From the NCBI GenBank assembly GCA_036245805.1, contig BTRK01000006.1, positions 3,017,613 to 3,081,612 of the forward strand: DNA of 64,000 bases, written 5' to 3'. Source of the DNA: Pristionchus mayeri (Eukaryota; Nematoda; Chromadorea; Rhabditida; Neodiplogasteridae). The notes beneath the pieces were generated by a model that was given only the letters and a program-made list of their open reading frames with translations, made no database searches and was not told the origin of the DNA. The first letter of the stretch is position 1. The number at the start of each line of letters is the position of its first letter. Of the stretch, positions 38,501 through 50,343 are shown piece after piece. The translations under genes and the position numbers were made by a program.

Positions 38501-41053
38501 CATTATCACCTTGTGTCCCCAGTATTACCTTCTGTCCCCAGTATCACCTTCTGTCCCCAGTATCACCTTCTGTCCCCAGTATCACCTTCTGTCCCCAGTA
38601 TCACCTTCTGTCCCCAGTATCACCTTCTGTCCTCTGTATCACCTTCTGTCCCCATTATCACCTTGTGTCCCCAGTATCACCTTCTGCCCTCTGTATCACC
38701 TTCTGTCCCCAGTATCACCTTCTGTCCCCAGTATCACCTTCTGTCCCCAGTATCACCTTCTGTCCTCTGTATCACCTTCTGTCCCCATTATCACCTTGTG
38801 TCCCCAGTATCACCTTCTGTCCCCAGTATCACCTTCTGCCCTCTGTATCACCTTCTGTCCCCAGTATCACCTTCTGTCCCCAGCATTACCTTGTGTCCCC
38901 AGCATCACCTTGTGTCCCCAGTATCACCTTCTGTCCCCAGTATCACCTTCTGTCCCCAGCATCACCTTGTGTCCCCAGTATCACCTTCTGTCCCCAGTAT
39001 CACCTTCTGTCCTCTGTATCACCTTCTGTCCCCAGTATCACCTTCTGTCCCCATTATCACCTTGTGTCCCCATTATCACCTTGTGTCCCCAGTATCACCT
39101 TCTGTCCCCAGTATCACCTTGTGTCCCCAGCATCACCTTGTGTCCCCAGTATCACCTTCTGTCCCCAGTATCACCTTCTGTCCCCAGCATCACCTTGTGT
39201 CCCCAGTATCACCTTCTGTCCCCAGTATCACCTTCTGTCCTCTGTATCACCTTCTGTCCCCAGTATCACCTTCTGTCCCCATTATCACCTTGTGTCCCCA
39301 TTATCACCTTGTGTCCCCAGTATCACCTTCTGTCCCCAGTATCACCTTGTGTCCCCATTATCACCTTGTGTCCCCAGTATCACCTTCTGTCCCCAGTATC
39401 ACCTTGTGTCCCCAGCATCACCTTGTGTCCCCAGTATCACCTTCTGTCCCCAGCATCACCTTGTGTCCCCAGTATCACCTTCTGTCCCCAGTATCACCTT
39501 CTGTCCTCTGTATCACCTTCTGTCCCCAGTATCACCTTCTGTCCCCATTATCACCTTGTGTCCCCATTATCACCTTGTGTCCCCAGTATCACCTTCTGTC
39601 CCCAGTATCACCTTGTGTCCCCAGCATCACCTTGTGTCCCCAGTATTACCTTCTGTCCCCAGTATCACCTTCTGTCCCCAGTATCACCTTCTGTCCCCAG
39701 TATCACCTTCTGTCCCCAGTATCACCTTCTGTCCCCAGTATCACCTTCTGTCCTCTGTATCACCTTCTGTCCCCAGTATCATCTTCTGTCCCCAGTATCA
39801 CCTTCTGCCCTCTGTATCACCTTCTGTCCCCAGTATCACCTTCTGTCCCCAGCATTACCTTGTGTCCCCAGCATCACCTTGTGTCCCCAGTATCACCTTC
39901 TGTCCCCAGTATCACCTTCTGTCCCCAGCATCACCTTGTGTCCCCAGTATCACCTTCTGTCCCCAGTATCACCTTTTGTCCTCTGTATCACCTTCTGTCC
40001 CCAGTATCACCTTCTGTCCCCATTATCACCTTGTGTCCCCATTATCACCTTGTGTCCCCAGTATCACCTTCTGTCCCCAGTATCACCTTGTGTCCCCAGC
40101 ATCACCTTGTGTCCCCAGTATCACCTTCTGTCCCCAGTATCACCTTCTGTCCCCAGCATCACCTTGTGTCCCCAGTATCACCTTCTGTCCCCAGTATCAC
40201 CTTCTGTCCTCTGTATCACCTTCTGTCCCCAGTATCACCTTCTGTCCCCATTATCACCTTGTGTCCCCATTATCACCTTGTGTCCCCAGTATCACCTTCT
40301 GTCCCCAGTATCACCTTGTGTCCCCATTATCACCTTGTGTCCCCAGTATCACCTTCTGTCCCCAGTATCACCTTGTGTCCCCAGCATCACCTTGTGTCCC
40401 CAGTATCACCTTCTGTCCCCAGCATCACCTTGTGTCCCCAGTATCACCTTCTGTCCCCAGTATCACCTTCTGTCCTCTGTATCACCTTCTGTCCCCAGTA
40501 TCACCTTCTGTCCCCATTATCACCTTGTGTCCCCATTATCACCTTGTGTCCCCAGTATCACCTTCTGTCCCCAGTATCACCTTGTGTCCCCAGCATCACC
40601 TTGTGTCCCCAGTATTACCTTCTGTCCCCAGTATCACCTTCTGTCCCCAGTATCACCTTCTGTCCCCAGTATCACCTTCTGTCCCCAGTATCACCTTCTG
40701 TCCCCAGTATCACCTTCTGTCCTCTGTATCACCTTCTGTCCCCAGTATCACCTTCTGTCCCCAGTATCACCTTCTGTCCCCAGTATCACCTTCTGCCCTC
40801 TGTATCACCTTCTGTCCCCAGTATCACCTTCTGTCCTCTGTATCACCTTCTGTCCCCATTATCACCTTGTGTCCCCAGCATCACCTTGTATCCCCAGTAT
40901 CACCTTCTGTCCCCAGTATCACCTTCTGTCCCCAGCATCACCTTGTGTCCCCAGTATCACCTTCTGTCCCCAGTATCACCTTCTGTCCTCTGTATCACCT
41001 TCTGTCCCCAGTATCACCTTCTGTCCCCAGTATCACCTTGTGTCCCCAGCATC
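35599..41053 (+). repeat. Array 11: 286 monomers, in phase
   Basis: The array is 5,455 bp, exactly 286 x 19 plus end partials. It contains a 2,299-bp duplication marked by CATCTTCTG (C at 37481 and 39780) and CACCTTTTGTCC (C at 37671 and 39970). A 969-bp offset joins T6 monomers at 39357 and 40326. The CATCATCTTG/CATCACATTG marker pair is at 36832 and 36908. The left part resembles the start of array 13. The right tail matches the tails of arrays 7 and 9. Confidence 0.96.
37481..39979 (+). repeat. 2,299-bp duplication in array 11
   Basis: CATCTTCTG (37481/39780) and CACCTTTTGTCC (37671/39970) are both displaced by 2,299 bp (121 x 19). The match extends at least 100 bp past the second marker. 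It breaks where the first copy has TATCTCC and the second has TATCACCTTGTG. Confidence 0.8.
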
Positions 41054-41118
41054 AGGGTGTTTTTTAGGGTGTTTTCTCTCACCAGGTTAACTTAGGGTGT
41101 TTTCTCTCACCAGCTTAA
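41054..41118 (+). repeat. Interruption 11: two 28-bp units
   Basis: This is a standard 65-bp copy, 6,670 bp from interruption 9. A GTATCC marker 164 bp upstream is also displaced by exactly 6,670 bp (34220 and 40890), so the duplication includes sequence left of the interruption. Confidence 0.95.
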
Positions 41119-42241
41119 TCGCCTTGTGTCCCCAGTATCACCTTGTGTCCCCAGCATCACATTGTGTTCCCAGTATCACCTTGTGTCCCCAGTATCACCT
41201 TGTGTCCCCAGCATCACATTGTGTTCCCAGTATCACCTTTTGTCCCCAGCATCACCTTGTGTCCCCAGTATCACCTTCTGTCCCCAGTATCACCTTCTGT
41301 CCCCATTATCACCTTGTGTCCCCAGTATCACCTTCTGTCCCCAGTATCACCTTATGTCCCCAGTATCACCTTCTGTCCCCAGTATCACCTTCTGTCCCCA
41401 GTATCACCTTCTGTCCCCAGCATCACCTTGTGTCCCCAGTATCACCTTCTGTCCCCAGTATCACCTTCTGTCCTCTGTATCACCTTCTGTCCCCAGTATC
41501 ACCTTCTGTCCCCATTATCACCTTGTGTCCCCATTATCACCTTGTGTCCCCAGTATCACCTTCTGTCCCCAGTATCACCTTGTGTCCCCAGCATCACCTT
41601 GTGTCCCCAGTATTACCTTCTGTCCCCAGTATCACCTTCTGTCCCCAGTATCACCTTCTGTCCCCAGTATCACCTTCTGTCCCCAGTATCACCTTCTGTC
41701 CCCAGTATCACCTTCTGTCCCCAGTATCACCTTCTCTCCTCTGTATCACCTTCTGTCCCCATTATCACCTTGTGTCCCCAGTATCACCTTCTGTCCCCAG
41801 TATCACCTTCTGCCCTCTGTATCACCTTCTGTCCCCAGTATCACCTTCTGTCCTCTGTATCACCTTCTGTCCCCATTATCACCTTGTGTCCCCAGTATCA
41901 CCTTCTGTCCCCAGTATCACCTTCTGCCCTCTGTATCACCTTCTGTCCCCAGTATCACCTTCTGTCCCCAGTATCACCTTCTATCCCCAGCATTACCTTG
42001 TGTCCCCAGCATCACCTTGTATCCCCAGTATCACCTTCTGTCCCCAGTATCACCTTCTGTCCCCATTATCACCTTGTGTCCCCAGTATCACCTTCTGTCC
42101 CCAGTATCACCTTCTGTCCCCAGTATCACCTTCTGTCCCCAGTATCACCTTCTGTCCCCAGTATCACCTTCTGTCCCCAGTATCACCTTCTGTCCCCAGT
42201 ATCTCCTTCTGTCCCCAGTATCACCTTGTGTCCCAAGCATC
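41119..42241 (+). repeat. Array 12: 58 monomers, in phase; holds the only ATG seen
   Basis: The array is 1,123 bp, exactly 58 x 19 plus end partials. It is a near copy of array 10, with two extra monomers and the same CACCTTTTGTCC near the start. A CTTATGTCC variant gives an ATG at 41354-41356, the only plus-strand ATG I found in the window. The last monomer before the next interruption is CCCAAGCATC, another private change. Confidence 0.96.
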
Positions 42242-42306
42242 AGGGTGTTTTTTAGGGTGTTTTCTCTCACCAGGTTAACTTAGGGTGTTTTCTCTCACCA
42301 GCTTAA
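42242..42306 (+). repeat. Interruption 12: two 28-bp units
   Basis: This is a standard 65-bp copy, paired with interruption 10 by its downstream signature (GTTCCCATT 209 bp after its start in both). The monomer on its left is the CCCAAGCATC variant. Confidence 0.95.
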
Positions 42307-42450
42307 TCGCCTTGTGTCCCCAGTATCACCTTGTGTCCCCAGCATCACATTGTGTTCCCAGTATCACCTTGTGTCCCCAGTATCACCTTGTGTCCCCAGC
42401 ATCACATTGTGTTCCCAGTATCACCTTGTGTCCCCAGCATCACATTGTGT

Positions 42451-45400
42451 TCCCATTATCACCTTGTGTCCCCAGTATCACCTTCTGCCCTCTGTATCAC
42501 CTTGTGTCCCCAGCATCACCTTGTGTCCCCAGTATCACCTTCTGTCCCCAGTATCACCTTCTGTCCCCATTATCACCTTCTGTCCCCTGTATCACCTTCT
42601 GTCCCCAGTATCACCTTCTGTCCCCAGTATCACCTTCTGTCCCCAGTATCACCTTCTGTCCCCAGTATCACCTTCTGTCCCCAGCATCACCTTGTGTCCC
42701 CAGTATCACCTTCTGTCCCCAGTATCACCTTCTGTCCTCTGTATCACCTTCTGTCCCCAGTATCACCTTCTGTCCCCATTATCACCTTGTGTCCCCAGTA
42801 TCACCTTCTGTCCCCAGTATCACCTTGTGTCCCCAGCATCACCTTGTGTCCCCAGTATTACCTTCTGTCCCCAGTATCACCTTCTGTCCCCAGTATCACC
42901 TTCTGTCCCCAGTATCACCTTCTGTCCCCAGTATCACCTTCTGTCCCCAGTATCACCTTCTGTCCCCAGTATCACCTTCTCTCCTCTGTATCACCTTCTG
43001 TCCCCATTATCACCTTGTGTCCCCAGTATCACCTTCTGTCCCCAGTATCACCTTCTGCCCTCTGTATCACCTTCTGTCCCCAGTATCACCTTCTGTCCTC
43101 TGTATCACCTTCTGTCCCCATTATCACCTTGTGTCCCCAGTATCACCTTCTGTCCCCAGTATCACCTTCTGCCCTCTGTATCACCTTCTGTCCCCAGTAT
43201 CACCTTCTGTCCCCAGTATCACCTTCTATCCCCAGCATTACCTTGTGTCCCCAGCATCACCTTGTATCCCCAGTATCACCTTCTGTCCCCAGTATCACCT
43301 TCTGTCCCCATTATCACCTTGTGTCCCCAGTATCACCTTCTGTCCCCAGTATCACCTTCTGTCCCCAGTATCACCTTCTGTCCCCAGTATCACCTTCTGT
43401 CCCCAGTATCACCTTCTGTCCCCAGTATCACCTTCTGTCCCCAGTATCACCTTCTGTCCCCAGTATCTCCTTCTGTCCTCTGTATCACCTTCTGTCCCCA
43501 TTATCACCTTGTGTCCCCAGTATCACCTTCTGTCCCCAGTATCACCTTCTGCCCTCTGTATCACCTTCTGTCCCCAGTATCACCTTCTGTCCCCAGTATC
43601 ACCTTCTGTCCCCAGCATTACCTTGTGTCCCCAGCATCATCTTGTGTCCCCAGTATCACCTTCTGTCCCCAGTATCACCTTCTGTCCCCAGTATCACCTT
43701 GTGTCCCCAGCATCACATCGTGTCCCCATTATCACCTTGTGTCCCCAGTATCACCTTCTGTCCCCATTATCACCTTGTGTCCCCAGTATCACCTTCTGTC
43801 CCCAGTATCACCTTCTGTCCCCAGTATCACCTTCTGTCCCCAGTATCACCTTCTGTCCCCAGTATCACCTTCTGTCCCCAGTATCACCTTCTGTCCCCAG
43901 TATCTCCTTCTGTCCTCTGTATCACCTTCTGTCCCCATTATCACCTTCTGTCCCCAGCATTACCTTGTGTCCCCAGCATCACCTTGTGTCCCCAGTATCA
44001 CCTTCTGTCCCCAGTATCACCTTCTGTCCCCAGCATCACCTTGTGTCCCCAGTATCACCTTCTGTCCCCAGTATCACCTTCTGTCCTCTGTATCACCTTC
44101 TGTCCCCAGTATCACCTTCTGTCCCCATTATCACCTTGTGTCCCCATTATCACCTTGTGTCCCCAGTATCACCTTCTGTCCCCAGTATCACCTTGTGTCC
44201 CCAGCATCACCTTGTGTCCCCAGTATCGCCTTCTGTCCCCAGTATCACCTTGTGTTCCCATTATCACCTTGTGTCCCCAGTATCACCTTCTGCCCTCTGT
44301 ATCACCTTGTGTCCCCAGCATCACCTTGTGTCCCCAGCATCACATTGTGTTCCCAGTATCACCTTGTGTCCCCAGCATCACATTGTGTTCCCATTATCAC
44401 CTTGTGTCCCCAGTATCACCTTCTGCCCTCTGTATCACCTTGTGTCCCCAGCATCACCTTGTGTCCCCAGTATCACCTTCTGTCCCCAGTATCACCTTCT
44501 GTCCCCATTATCACCTTCTGTCCCCTGTATCACCTTCTGTCCCCAGTATCACCTTCTGTCCCCAGTATCACCTTCTGTCCCCAGTATCACCTTCTGTCCC
44601 CAGTATCACCTTCTGTCCCCAGCATCACCTTGTGTCCCCAGTATCACCTTCTGTCCCCAGTATCACCTTCTGTCCTCTGTATCACCTTCTGTCCCCAGTA
44701 TCACCTTCTGTCCCCATTATCACCTTGTGTCCCCAGTATCACCTTCTGCCCTCTGTATCACCTTCTGTCCCCAGTATCACCTTCTGTCCTCTGTATCACC
44801 TTCTGTCCCCATTATCACCTTGTGTCCCCAGTATCACCTTCTGTCCCCAGTATCACCTTCTGCCCTCTGTATCACCTTCTGTCCCCAGTATCACCTTCTG
44901 TCCCCAGTATCACCTTCTATCCCCAGCATTACCTTGTGTCCCCAGCATCACCTTGTATCCCCAGTATCACCTTCTGTCCCCAGTATCACCTTCTGTCCCC
45001 ATTATCACCTTGTGTCCCCAGTATCACCTTCTGTCCCCAGTATCACCTTCTGTCCCCAGTATCACCTTCTGTCCCCAGTATCACCTTCTGTCCCCAGTAT
45101 CACCTTCTGTCCCCAGTATCACCTTCTGTCCCCAGTATCACCTTCTGTCCCCAGTATCTCCTTCTGTCCTCTGTATCACCTTCTGTCCCCATTATCACCT
45201 TGTGTCCCCAGTATCACCTTCTGTCCCCAGTATCACCTTCTGCCCTCTGTATCACCTTCTGTCCCCAGTATCACCTTCTGTCCCCAGTATCACCTTCTGT
45301 CCCCAGCATTACCTTGTGTCCCCAGCATCATCTTGTGTCCCCAGTATCACCTTCTGTCCCCAGTATCACCTTCTGTCCCCAGTATCACCTTGTGTCCCCA

Positions 45401-47473
45401 GCATCACATCGTGTCCCCATTATCACCTTGTGTCCCCAGTATCACCTTCTGTCCCCATTATCACCTTGTGTCCCCAGTATCACCTTCTGTCCCCAGTATC
45501 ACCTTCTGTCCCCAGTATCACCTTCTGTCCCCAGTATCACCTTCTGTCCCCAGTATCACCTTCTGTCCCCAGTATCACCTTCTGTCCCCAGTATCTCCTT
45601 CTGTCCTCTGTATCACCTTCTGTCCCCATTATCACCTTCTGTCCCCAGCATTACCTTGTGTCCCCAGCATCACCTTGTGTCCCCAGTATCACCTTCTGTC
45701 CCCAGTATCACCTTCTGTCCCCAGCATCACCTTGTGTCCCCAGTATCACCTTCTGTCCCCAGTATCACCTTCTGTCCTCTGTATCACCTTCTGTCCCCAG
45801 TATCACCTTCTGTCCCCATTATCACCTTGTGTCCCCATTATCACCTTGTGTCCCCAGTATCACCTTCTGTCCTCTGTATCACCTTCTGTCCCCATTATCA
45901 CCTTCTGTCCCCAGCATTACCTTGTGTCCCCAGCATCACCTTGTGTCCCCAGTATCACCTTCTGTCCCCAGTATCACCTTCTGTCCCCAGCATCACCTTG
46001 TGTCCCCAGTATCACCTTCTGTCCCCAGTATCACCTTCTGTCCTCTGTATCACCTTCTGTCCCCAGTATCACCTTCTGTCCCCATTATCACCTTGTGTCC
46101 CCATTATCACCTTGTGTTCCCAGTATCACCTTGTGTCCCCAGTATCACCTTGTGTCCCCAGCATCACATTGTGTTCCCAGTATCACCTTGTGTCCCCAGC
46201 ATCACATTGTGTTCCCATTATCACCTTGTGTCCCCAGTATCACCTTCTGCCCTCTGTATCACCTTGTGTCCCCAGCATCACCTTGTGTCCCCAGTATCAC
46301 CTTCTGTCCCCAGTATCACCTTCTGTCCCCATTATCACCTTGTGTCCCCAGTATCACCTTCTGTCCCCAGTATCACCTTCTGTCCCCAGTATCACCTTCT
46401 GTCCCCAGTATCACCTTCTGTCCCCAGTATCACCTTCTGTCCCCAGCATCACCTTGTGTCCCCAGTATCACCTTCTGTCCCCAGTATCACCTTCTGTCCT
46501 CTGTATCACCTTCTGTCCCCAGTATCACCTTGTGTCCCCAGCATCACCTTGTGTCCCCAGTATTACCTTCTGTCCCCAGTATCACCTTGTGTCCCCAGCA
46601 TCACCTTGTGTCCCCAGTATTACCTTCTGTCCCCAGTATCACCTTCTGTCCCCAGTATCACCTTCTGTCCCCAGTATCACCTTCTGTCCCCAGTATCACC
46701 TTCTGTCCCCAGTATCACCTTCTGTCCCCAGTATCACCTTCTCTCCTCTGTATCACCTTCTGTCCCCATTATCACCTTGTGTCCCCAGTATCACCTTCTG
46801 TCCCCAGTATCACCTTCTGCCCTCTGTATCACCTTCTGTCCCCAGTATCACCTTCTGTCCTCTGTATCACCTTCTGTCCCCATTATCACCTTGTGTCCCC
46901 AGTATCACCTTCTGTCCCCAGTATCACCTTCTGCCCTCTGTATCACCTTCTGTCCCCAGTATCACCTTCTGTCCCCAGTATCACCTTCTATCCCCAGCAT
47001 TACCTTGTGTCCCCAGCATCACCTTGTATCCCCAGTATCACCTTCTGTCCCCAGTATCACCTTCTGTCCCCATTATCACCTTGTGTCCCCAGTATCACCT
47101 TCTGTCCCCAGTATCACCTTCTGTCCCCAGTATCACCTTCTGTCCCCAGTATCACCTTCTGTCCCCAGTATCACCTTCTGTCCCCAGTATCACCTTCTGT
47201 CCCCAGTATCACCTTCTGTCCCCAGTATCTCCTTCTGTCCTCTGTATCACCTTCTGTCCCCATTATCACCTTGTGTCCCCAGTATCACCTTCTGTCCCCA
47301 GTATCACCTTCTGCCCTCTGTATCACCTTCTGTCCCCAGTATCACCTTCTGTCCCCAGTATCACCTTCTGTCCCCAGCATTACCTTGTGTCCCCAGCATC
47401 ATCTTGTGTCCCCAGTATCACCTTCTGTCCCCAGTATCACCTTCTGTCCCCAGTATCACCTTGTGTCCCCAGC
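42451..47473 (+). repeat. Three 1.7-2.1 kb higher-order blocks with a private CATCG variant
   Basis: GTTCCCATT occurs at 42451, 44389 and 46213, CATCATCTTG at 43635, 45326 and 47397, and CATCACATCG at 43711, 45402 and 47473. The distance between the first and third markers is 1,260 bp in blocks 1 and 3 and 1,013 bp in block 2 (13 monomers fewer). Blocks 1 and 3 are offset by 3,762 bp (198 x 19). Confidence 0.88.
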
Positions 47474-50343
47474 ATCACATCGTGTCCCCATTATCACCTT
47501 GTGTCCCCAGTATCACCTTCTGTCCCCATTATCACCTTGTGTCCCCAGTATCACCTTCTGTCCCCAGTATCACCTTCTGTCCCCAGTATCACCTTCTGTC
47601 CCCAGTATCACCTTCTGTCCCCAGTATCACCTTCTGTCCCCAGTATCACCTTCTGTCCCCAGTATCTCCTTCTGTCCTCTGTATCACCTTCTGTCCCCAT
47701 TATCACCTTCTGTCCCCAGCATTACCTTGTGTCCCCAGCATCACCTTGTGTCCCCAGTATCACCTTCTGTCCCCAGTATCACCTTCTGTCCCCAGCATCA
47801 CCTTGTGTCCCCAGTATCACCTTCTGTCCCCAGTATCACCTTCTGTCCTCTGTATCACCTTCTGTCCCCAGTATCACCTTCTGTCCCCATTATCACCTTG
47901 TGTCCCCATTATCACCTTGTGTCCCCAGTATCACCTTCTGTCCCCAGTATCACCTTGTGTCCCCAGCATCACCTTGTGTCCCCAGTATCACCTTCTGTCC
48001 CCAGTATCACCTTGTGTCCCCAGTATCACCTTCTGTCCCCAGCATCACCTTGTGTCCCCAGTATCACCTTCTGTCCCCAGTATCACCTTCTGTCCTCTGT
48101 ATCACCTTCTGTCCCCAGTATCACCTTCTGTCCCCATTATCACCTTGTGTCCCCATTATCACCTTGTGTCCCCAGTATCACCTTCTGTCCCCAGTATCAC
48201 CTTGTGTCCCCAGCATCACCTTGTGTCCCCAGTATTACCTTCTGTCCCCAGTATCACCTTCTGTCCCCAGTATCACCTTCTGTCCCCAGTATCACCTTCT
48301 GTCCTCTGTATCACCTTCTGTCCCCATTATCACCTTGTGTCCCCAGTATCACCTTGTGTCCCCAGTATCACCTTCTGCCCTCTGTATCACCTTCTGTCCC
48401 CAGTATCACCTTCTGTCCCCAGTATCACCTTCTGTCCCCAGTATCACCTTCTGTCCTCTGTATCACCTTCTGTCCCCATTATCACCTTGTGTCCCCAGTA
48501 TCACCTTCTGTCCCCAGTATCACCTTCTGCCCTCTGTATCACCTTCTGTCCCCAGTATCACCTTCTGTCCCCAGCATTACCTTGTGTCCCCAGCATCACC
48601 TTGTGTCCCCAGTATCACCTTCTGTCCCCAGTATCACCTTCTGTCCCCAGCATCACCTTGTGTCCCCAGTATCACCTTCTGTCCCCAGTATCACCTTCTG
48701 TCCTCTGTATCACCTTCTGTCCCCAGTATCACCTTCTGTCCCCATTATCACCTTGTGTCCCCATTATCACCTTGTGTCCCCAGTATCACCTTCTGTCCCC
48801 AGTATCACCTTGTGTCCCCAGCATCACCTTGTGTCCCCAGTATCACCTTCTGTCCCCAGTATCACCTTCTGTCCCCAGCATCACCTTGTGTCCCCAGTAT
48901 CACCTTCTGTCCCCAGTATCACCTTCTGTCCTCTGTATCACCTTCTGTCCCCAGTATCACCTTCTGTCCCCATTATCACCTTGTGTCCCCATTATCACCT
49001 TGTGTCCCCAGTATCACCTTCTGTCCCCAGTATCACCTTCTGTCCTCTGTATCACCTTCTGTCCCCAGTATCACCTTCTGTCCCCATTATCACCTTGTGT
49101 CCCCATTATCACCTTGTGTCCCCAGTATCACCTTCTGTCCCCAGTATCACCTTGTGTCCCCAGCATCACCTTGTGTCCCCAGTATCACCTTCTGTCCCCA
49201 GTATCACCTTCTGTCCCCAGCATCACCTTGTGTCCCCAGTATCACCTTCTGTCCCCAGTATCACCTTCTGTCCTCTGTATCACCTTCTGTCCCCAGTATC
49301 ACCTTCTGTCCCCATTATCACCTTGTGTCCCCATTATCACCTTGTGTCCCCAGTATCACCTTCTGTCCCCAGTATCACCTTGTGTCCCCATTATCACCTT
49401 GTGTCCCCAGTATCACCTTCTGTCCCCAGTATCACCTTGTGTCCCCAGCATCACCTTGTGTCCCCAGTATCACCTTCTGTGTCCAGCATCACCTTGTGTC
49501 CCCAGTATCACCTTCTGTCCCCAGTATCACCTTCTGTCCTCTGTATCACCTTCTGTCCCCAGTATCACCTTCTGTCCCCATTATCACCTTGTGTCCCCAT
49601 TATCACCTTGTGTCCCCAGTATCACCTTCTGTCCCCAGTATCACCTTGTGTCCCCAGCATCACCTTGTGTCCCCAGTATTACCTTCTGTCCCCAGTATCA
49701 CCTTCTGTCCCCAGTATCACCTTCTGTCCCCAGTATCACCTTCTGTCCCCAGTATCACCTTCTGTCCCCAGTATCACCTTCTGTCCTCTGTATCACCTTC
49801 TGTCCCCATTATCACCTTGTGTCCCCAGTATCACCTTGTGTCCCCAGTATCACCTTCTGCCCTCTGTATCACCTTCTGTCCCCAGTATCACCTTCTGTCC
49901 CCAGTATCACCTTCTGTCCCCAGTATCACCTTCTGTCCTCTGTATCACCTTCTGTCCCCATTATCACCTTGTGTCCCCAGTATCACCTTCTGTCCCCAGT
50001 ATCACCTTCTGCCCTCTGTATCACCTTCTGTCCCCAGTATCACCTTCTGTCCCCAGCATTACCTTGTGTCCCCAGCATCACCTTGTGTCCCCAGTATCAC
50101 CTTCTGTCCCCAGTATCACCTTCTGTCCCCAGCATCACCTTGTGTCCCCAGTATCACCTTCTGTCCCCAGTATCACCTTCTGTCCTCTGTATCACCTTCT
50201 GTCCCCAGTATCACCTTCTGTCCCCATTATCACCTTGTGTCCCCATTATCACCTTGTGTCCCCAGTATCACCTTCTGTCCCCAGTATCACCTTGTGTCCC
50301 CAGCATCACCTTGTGTCCCCAGTATCACCTTCTGTCCCCAGTA

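Larger units (their letters stand above)
34220..43711 (+). repeat. Segmental duplication at about 6.7 kb offset with two interruptions per copy
   Basis: A GTATCC marker (34220/40890) and interruptions 9 and 11 (34384/41054) are offset by 6,670 bp. Interruptions 10 and 12 (35534/42242) are offset by 6,708 bp, the 38-bp difference being the two extra monomers in array 12. GTTCCCATT (35743/42451) keeps the 6,708-bp offset. The CATCATCTTG marker (36832/43635) has shifted by five more monomers. Copy 1 covers at least 34.2-36.9 kb and copy 2 at least 40.9-43.7 kb. Confidence 0.88.

Noticed and set aside
41354..42278. ATG at 41354 as a real start codon
   Set aside because: It comes from a single variant monomer (CTTATGTCC) within the array and leads only into the same repeat peptide, stopping at the next interruption.
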